Part shown: piece by piece, positions 60,425-61,434 of the stretch | Layout of the letters: each line of letters starts with the position of its first letter | Position numbering within the stretch: position 1 is the stretch's first letter | NCBI GenBank assembly: GCA_036257595.1 | Contig: DATAFF010000124.1 | Location: 1-61,434 of the forward strand | From: DATAFF01 sp036257595 | GTDB taxonomy: Bacteria > Pseudomonadota > Alphaproteobacteria > Rhizobiales > Aestuariivirgaceae | Direction of reading: 5' to 3' | Length of the DNA: 61,434 nt | Made by a program: the position numbers and the translations under genes | The notes under the pieces: model-generated | Seen by the model: the letters and a program-made list of their open reading frames with translations, nothing else | What the model was told of the DNA's origin: nothing | Database searches by the model: none

Positions 60425-61434
60425 ATGGCCAAAGTCGACGATTTTGACGATTTTCCGCGCCAAACGGCCGCCGATTGGCGGCGCCTGGTCGCGCAGACGC
60501 TGAACGGCGCCAGCTTGGACACGCTGGTCAGCCGGACGCGGGACGGGATCGCCATCCAGCCGCTGGAAGCAGCGGCAACGCGGGCACCGGAGCTCGGTGG
60601 CGAGGCGCGGCGCTGGACGGTAATGCAGCGGGCGGACATGCCGATCATCGCGGCGGCCAATCGGCAGATGCAGGAGGATCTGGCGCTCGGAGCACAAGGC
60701 ATCACCCTCGTCCTCCCGTCGAGCCCGGCGGCGCAAGGCCATGGGGTCGAGGCCGGCGACCGCGACAGGCTCGAGCGGCTGTTCGAGGCGATCGACATCG
60801 ATCTCATTCATCTGAGGCTCGATGCCGGGCACCGCGGCTTCGCCATCGCGCCGCTGCTGCTCGCGCTCTATCGCGACCGCGGCATCGATCTCTCACGCGT
60901 CAAGCTGACACTCGGTCTCGACCCGCTGATGACCAGCGCCGGATCGGAAGCCTTGGCAGCGGCACGGGATGCCGGCCATGTCGGCAGCCTGTTCCTCGCC
61001 GAGGGGCGTTCCTATCACAATGCCGGTGCGACGGAGGCGCAGGAACTGGCGCTGGCGCTCGCGACAGCCGCGGCGATGGTCCGGGGGGCGCCGGGCGACA
61101 GCATGCAGCGCATCGGCCTCCTGCTCGCGGCCGATGCCGATCTTTTCCTCAACGTTGCCAAGTTCCGCGCCGCCCGGCTGTTGTGGCGTGCGCTCGGCGA
61201 GCGTCTCGGCCGCGGCAACGCGCCGCCGCTCGACCTTCATGGCGAGACGTCATGGCGGATGATGACGCGGCAGGACCCGCATTCCAATCTGCTCCGGGTG
61301 GCGCTCGCGACGATGGGAGCCGGGCTCGGCGGGGCCGATCACGTCACGGCGCTGCCCTACACCGCGGCACTCGGGCTTGCCGATGGCTTCGCCCGCCGGA
61401 TGGCCCGCAACACCCAGACGATCCTGCTCGAGGA
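60425..61434 (+). CDS. mutA: Methylmalonyl-CoA mutase small subunit (5' part)
   Basis: An open frame from the ATG at 60425 to the window end, 336 residues without a stop. It reads DWRRLVAQTLNGASLDTLVS, then RWTVMQRADMP, FLAEGRSYHNAGATEAQELA, SWRMMTRQDPHSNLLRVALA and ALGLADGFARRMARNTQTIL, all typical of the small (beta) subunit of the heterodimeric mutase. The small subunit stabilises the B12-binding catalytic subunit, which isomerises methylmalonyl-CoA to succinyl-CoA; the large-subunit gene should lie beyond the window. It is divergent from the autotransporter across 160 bases. Confidence 0.92.
   Translation, partial: MAKVDDFDDFPRQTAADWRRLVAQTLNGASLDTLVSRTRDGIAIQPLEAAATRAPELGGEARRWTVMQRADMPIIAAANRQMQEDLALGAQGITLVLPSSPAAQGHGVEAGDRDRLERLFEAIDIDLIHLRLDAGHRGFAIAPLLLALYRDRGIDLSRVKLTLGLDPLMTSAGSEALAAARDAGHVGSLFLAEGRSYHNAGATEAQELALALATAAAMVRGAPGDSMQRIGLLLAADADLFLNVAKFRAARLLWRALGERLGRGNAPPLDLHGETSWRMMTRQDPHSNLLRVALATMGAGLGGADHVTALPYTAALGLADGFARRMARNTQTILLE

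Overview
The window is dense, high-G+C chromosomal DNA from an alphaproteobacterium, most likely of the Hyphomicrobiales (Rhizobiales). This is inferred from the order tolQ-tolR-tolA-tolB-pal-cpoB-tilS-ftsH-folP-glmM, a Methanosarcina-type serC next to serA with a candidate serC leader RNA, an nadE-gltX pair, two small Omp25-like barrels, and frequent ATGA or GTGA stop/start overlaps. No transposase, integrase, phage gene, CRISPR array, rRNA or tRNA was recognised.

Layout. 1-5.3 kb (+): tail of a DMT-family transporter, a beta-propeller phytase-like lipoprotein, an adenylate cyclase/TolB-like/TPR protein, two small secreted proteins, a DedA-family membrane protein and a DUF2905 protein. 5.3-9.5 kb: a DUF533 protein (-), an S41 peptidase (+), then (-) an RLAN/RimK-type ATP-grasp ligase and a GNAT acetyltransferase downstream of purA. 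9.5-15 kb (-): purA, serA, serC, and two paralogous outer-membrane barrels. 15-26.8 kb (-): glmM, folP, ftsH, tilS and the whole Tol-Pal envelope operon. 26.9-30 kb (+): nadE-gltX. 30-32.3 kb (-): a GST, a PhnD-like binding protein and an XRE regulator. 32.4-35.6 kb (+): a fatty-acid desaturase, then kbl-tdh for threonine breakdown.

35.7-48.1 kb looks like a catabolic island for a methylated small molecule. A (+) operon encodes a Dpp/Opp-type ABC transporter (two permeases and a fused double ATPase, with no binding protein) translationally coupled to a dimethylglycine/sarcosine dehydrogenase-like flavoprotein with a GcvT half. Facing it is a (-) operon of six genes in which every junction overlaps: a secreted vWA protein, an ornithine cyclodeaminase/mu-crystallin homologue, an iron-type alcohol dehydrogenase, a cupin of the DMSP-lyase (DddL/DddQ-like) family, an alpha/beta hydrolase, and a trimethylamine-methyltransferase (MttB) homologue without an in-frame amber codon. 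The families suggest uptake and demethylation or cleavage of a quaternary amine or sulfonium compound; the substrate is unknown.

48.1-54.1 kb: moaA (+); a LysR regulator with an amino-acid ABC transporter (binding protein and two permeases, no ATPase) and a RidA protein (-); and, divergently, a SelA/DgaE-like PLP enzyme. 54.2-61.4 kb: a HerA/DUF853 ATPase (-), a small glycine-rich protein (+), a 1311-residue autotransporter (-), and the start of the methylmalonyl-CoA mutase small subunit (+), cut by the window end.

Two non-coding signals stand out. One is a family of six intergenic palindromes built from heptamers (TAGGCAG and its complement), each starting within about 25 bases of at least one stop codon. 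The other is an isolated foldable segment (15227-15303) closed by a perfect 12-bp helix, inside the only gene-free stretch longer than 300 bases.
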